A stretch of DNA of 64,000 nt from contig CABZDR010000001.1 of NCBI GenBank assembly GCA_902524535.1, forward strand, positions 186,001 through 250,000, in the 5' to 3' direction. This document shows positions 62,934 to 64,000 of this stretch, piece by piece. Made by a program: the position numbers and the translations under genes. The DNA comes from an uncultured Pelagibacteraceae bacterium (lineage in GTDB: Bacteria > Pseudomonadota > Alphaproteobacteria > Pelagibacterales > Pelagibacteraceae). The notes under the pieces are model-generated. The model was not told the origin of the DNA, searched no databases, and was given only the letters and a program-made list of their open reading frames with translations. Position 1 is the first letter of the stretch. Each line of letters begins with the position of its first letter.

Positions 62934-63485
62934 GTGAATAAATCTTTTATAAAGTTTCTAACTGATTTTGGGCCATTAGTAATTTTTTTTTACTATTATT
63001 ACTATAGTGGTAAAGATTTAAAAATTGCCATTCCTCCTTTCATAATTGCGACAATAATAGCATTAGGTATAATGTGGTTTTTAGAGAAACAAATACCTAA
63101 AGTTCCCTTGTTAAGTGGAATATTAATTACTTTTTTTGGAGGATTAACAATTTATTTTGATAACCCGGTCTTTATCTATATCAAACCTACGATTATAAAT
63201 GTCATGTTTGGATTTGCTTTAATATTTGGAAAATATTTTACTAAAGAACCGGTTCTAAAAAAGTTGTTGGGTAAATCAATTTCATTAACAAATGAAGGTT
63301 GGGAAATACTTAATAGAAGATGGATTTATTTCTTTTTTGCTTTAGCAATTTTAAATGAGTTAGTATGGCGAACACAATCAGAGGAATTCTGGGTTAATTT
63401 TAAAGTGTGGGGTTTATTACCTATTACATTTATTTTTACAGGATTTCAAATAGGGCTAATTAACAAATATAAAACAAATGAATAA
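62934..63485 (+). CDS. yciB: Inner-membrane protein YciB (septation protein A family)
   Basis: 183-residue integral membrane protein with five or six helices. FLTDFGPLVIFF at the N-terminus, GLTIYFDNPVFIYIKPTIINVMFG and LNELVWRTQSEEFWVNFKVWGLLPITFIFT are diagnostic. It is thought to affect envelope synthesis or division; function is not well defined. The GTG start at 62934 is preceded by AAGAG. It overlaps the next gene by 8 bases. Confidence 0.93.
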   Translation: MNKSFIKFLTDFGPLVIFFYYYYYSGKDLKIAIPPFIIATIIALGIMWFLEKQIPKVPLLSGILITFFGGLTIYFDNPVFIYIKPTIINVMFGFALIFGKYFTKEPVLKKLLGKSISLTNEGWEILNRRWIYFFFALAILNELVWRTQSEEFWVNFKVWGLLPITFIFTGFQIGLINKYKTNE

Positions 63486-63822
63486 TAATTTAAGACTTAT
63501 AATAAATAATAGCAAAGACAAAAAATTAGAAGAAAAACATTTTTTTGAAAGAGAAGAGTTGAAAATTATTTTAGACTTATACGCAGAGATGGTTTCACAA
63601 GGTTCATGGAAAGATTATGGACTTTCTATATCAAGTAAACAGGTTAGCTTTAGTGTATTCAAAAATAGCACTGAAAATGCTTTGTATAGAATATGTAAAA
63701 ATTTTAAACCTAAATACAAAAACCTTAAATATTTAATAACTGATGTTAATGGAAAAATTATAAAAAATTCTTTTGAACTCGAATCACTGTTAAAAAAAAC
63801 TGACTGGAAAAAACTAACTTAA
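63478..63822 (+). CDS. DUF2794 family protein
   Basis: 114 residues, cytoplasmic. FEREELKIILDLYAEMVSQGSWKDYGLSI and SFSVFKNSTENALYRICKNFKP match a small alphaproteobacterial family of unknown function (DUF2794, recognised from memory). Its ATG lies inside the yciB 3' end, so the two are translationally coupled. Ends 4 bases from the end of the convergent BI-1 gene. Confidence 0.82.
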   Translation: MNNNLRLIINNSKDKKLEEKHFFEREELKIILDLYAEMVSQGSWKDYGLSISSKQVSFSVFKNSTENALYRICKNFKPKYKNLKYLITDVNGKIIKNSFELESLLKKTDWKKLT

Positions 63823-63826
63823 TAAA

Positions 63827-64000
63827 CTATCTTCTTTGACCAAAAAGTCTAAGTAACATAATAAATAAATTTATGAAATCTAAGTAAAGAGTTAAAGCTC
63901 CCATCACAGCTTTTTTACCCATTAATTCACCTGTGTCACTAGCTGTATACATGTTCTTTATTTTTTGAGTGTCATATGCCGTTAGACCAACAAATATTAA
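63827..64000 (-). CDS. Bax inhibitor-1/YccA family protein, C-terminal part
   Basis: Minus-strand reading that is open at the window edge and stops with TAG at 63827-63829. The 58 visible residues include FVGLTAYDTQKIKNMY and the end ALTLYLDFINLFIMLLRLFGQRR, the hallmark C-terminus of the BI-1 (UPF0005/YccA) membrane family with its last helix and basic tail. It is an integral membrane protein, possibly a pH-sensitive calcium leak channel as in other BI-1 proteins. Only the C-terminus is in the window. Confidence 0.9.
   Translation of the reverse strand, partial: LIFVGLTAYDTQKIKNMYTASDTGELMGKKAVMGALTLYLDFINLFIMLLRLFGQRR

Overview
The window looks like a genome segment of a SAR11 bacterium (Pelagibacterales, Alphaproteobacteria). 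The evidence is an extremely A+T-rich sequence, genes packed with overlaps of 1-20 bases or gaps of a few bases, a complete DMSP demethylation set (dmdA, dmdB, dmdC) without dmdD, a SAM-II riboswitch before metX, and alphaproteobacterial gene orders (obgE-proB-proA-nadD-rsfS-ctpA-rppH, atpHAGDC, mdh-sucCDAB-lpd, ffh-rpsP-trmD-rplS). I saw no insertion sequences, phage genes, CRISPR arrays, tRNAs or rRNAs. No stretch over 300 bases lacks a gene; the largest gaps are 1506-1697, 42812-42972 and 62370-62523, and each holds a candidate regulatory or structured element.

Layout. 1-1505 (minus): hisC-type aminotransferase and the start of prephenate dehydrogenase. 1580-4135 (plus): promoter and SAM-II riboswitch, metX, metW, gloB. 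4145-10717 (plus): rplU-rpmA-obgE-proB-proA-nadD-rsfS-ctpA-rppH. 10710-42811 (minus): one uninterrupted co-oriented run of central metabolism. In transcription order it is ffh-rpsP-trmD-rplS, leuC-leuD-leuB, dmdC-dmdB-dmdA, asd, sdhC-D-A-B, mmsA, mdh, sucC-sucD, sucA-sucB-lpdA, priA, then the F1 ATP synthase genes atpH-A-G-D-C. 42973-44714 (plus): dapF-ftsY. 44707-62369 (minus): in transcription order the cytochrome c maturation genes ccmC-D-E-F-G-H, a PagL-like outer-membrane protein, two tandem FMN 2-hydroxyacid oxidases, an aminotransferase, an FAD D-2-hydroxyacid dehydrogenase, an NAD(P) 2-hydroxyacid dehydrogenase, a TRAP transporter, an amidase, a 58-residue membrane protein, an EamA exporter, an alpha/beta hydrolase and a small secreted protein. 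62524-64000: hspQ (minus), yciB and a DUF2794 gene (plus), and the end of a BI-1 family gene (minus).

How the parts fit. The middle of the window links DMSP sulfur and carbon assimilation, leucine and aspartate-family synthesis, and the lower TCA cycle to respiration and ATP synthesis. The 51-58 kb block reads as a 2-hydroxyacid/2-oxoacid uptake and oxidation module. The most unusual observations are: a succinate dehydrogenase whose membrane subunits lack both residues that ligate heme b in the E. coli enzyme, while the quinone-site residues remain; a multi-hairpin region upstream of ffh; an 11-bp perfect inverted repeat in the ccm leader; a PriA lacking about 75 residues where the winged-helix domain should be; a 69-bp near-identical duplication inside rpsP; and a PagL-like protein with Asn in place of the catalytic Glu.
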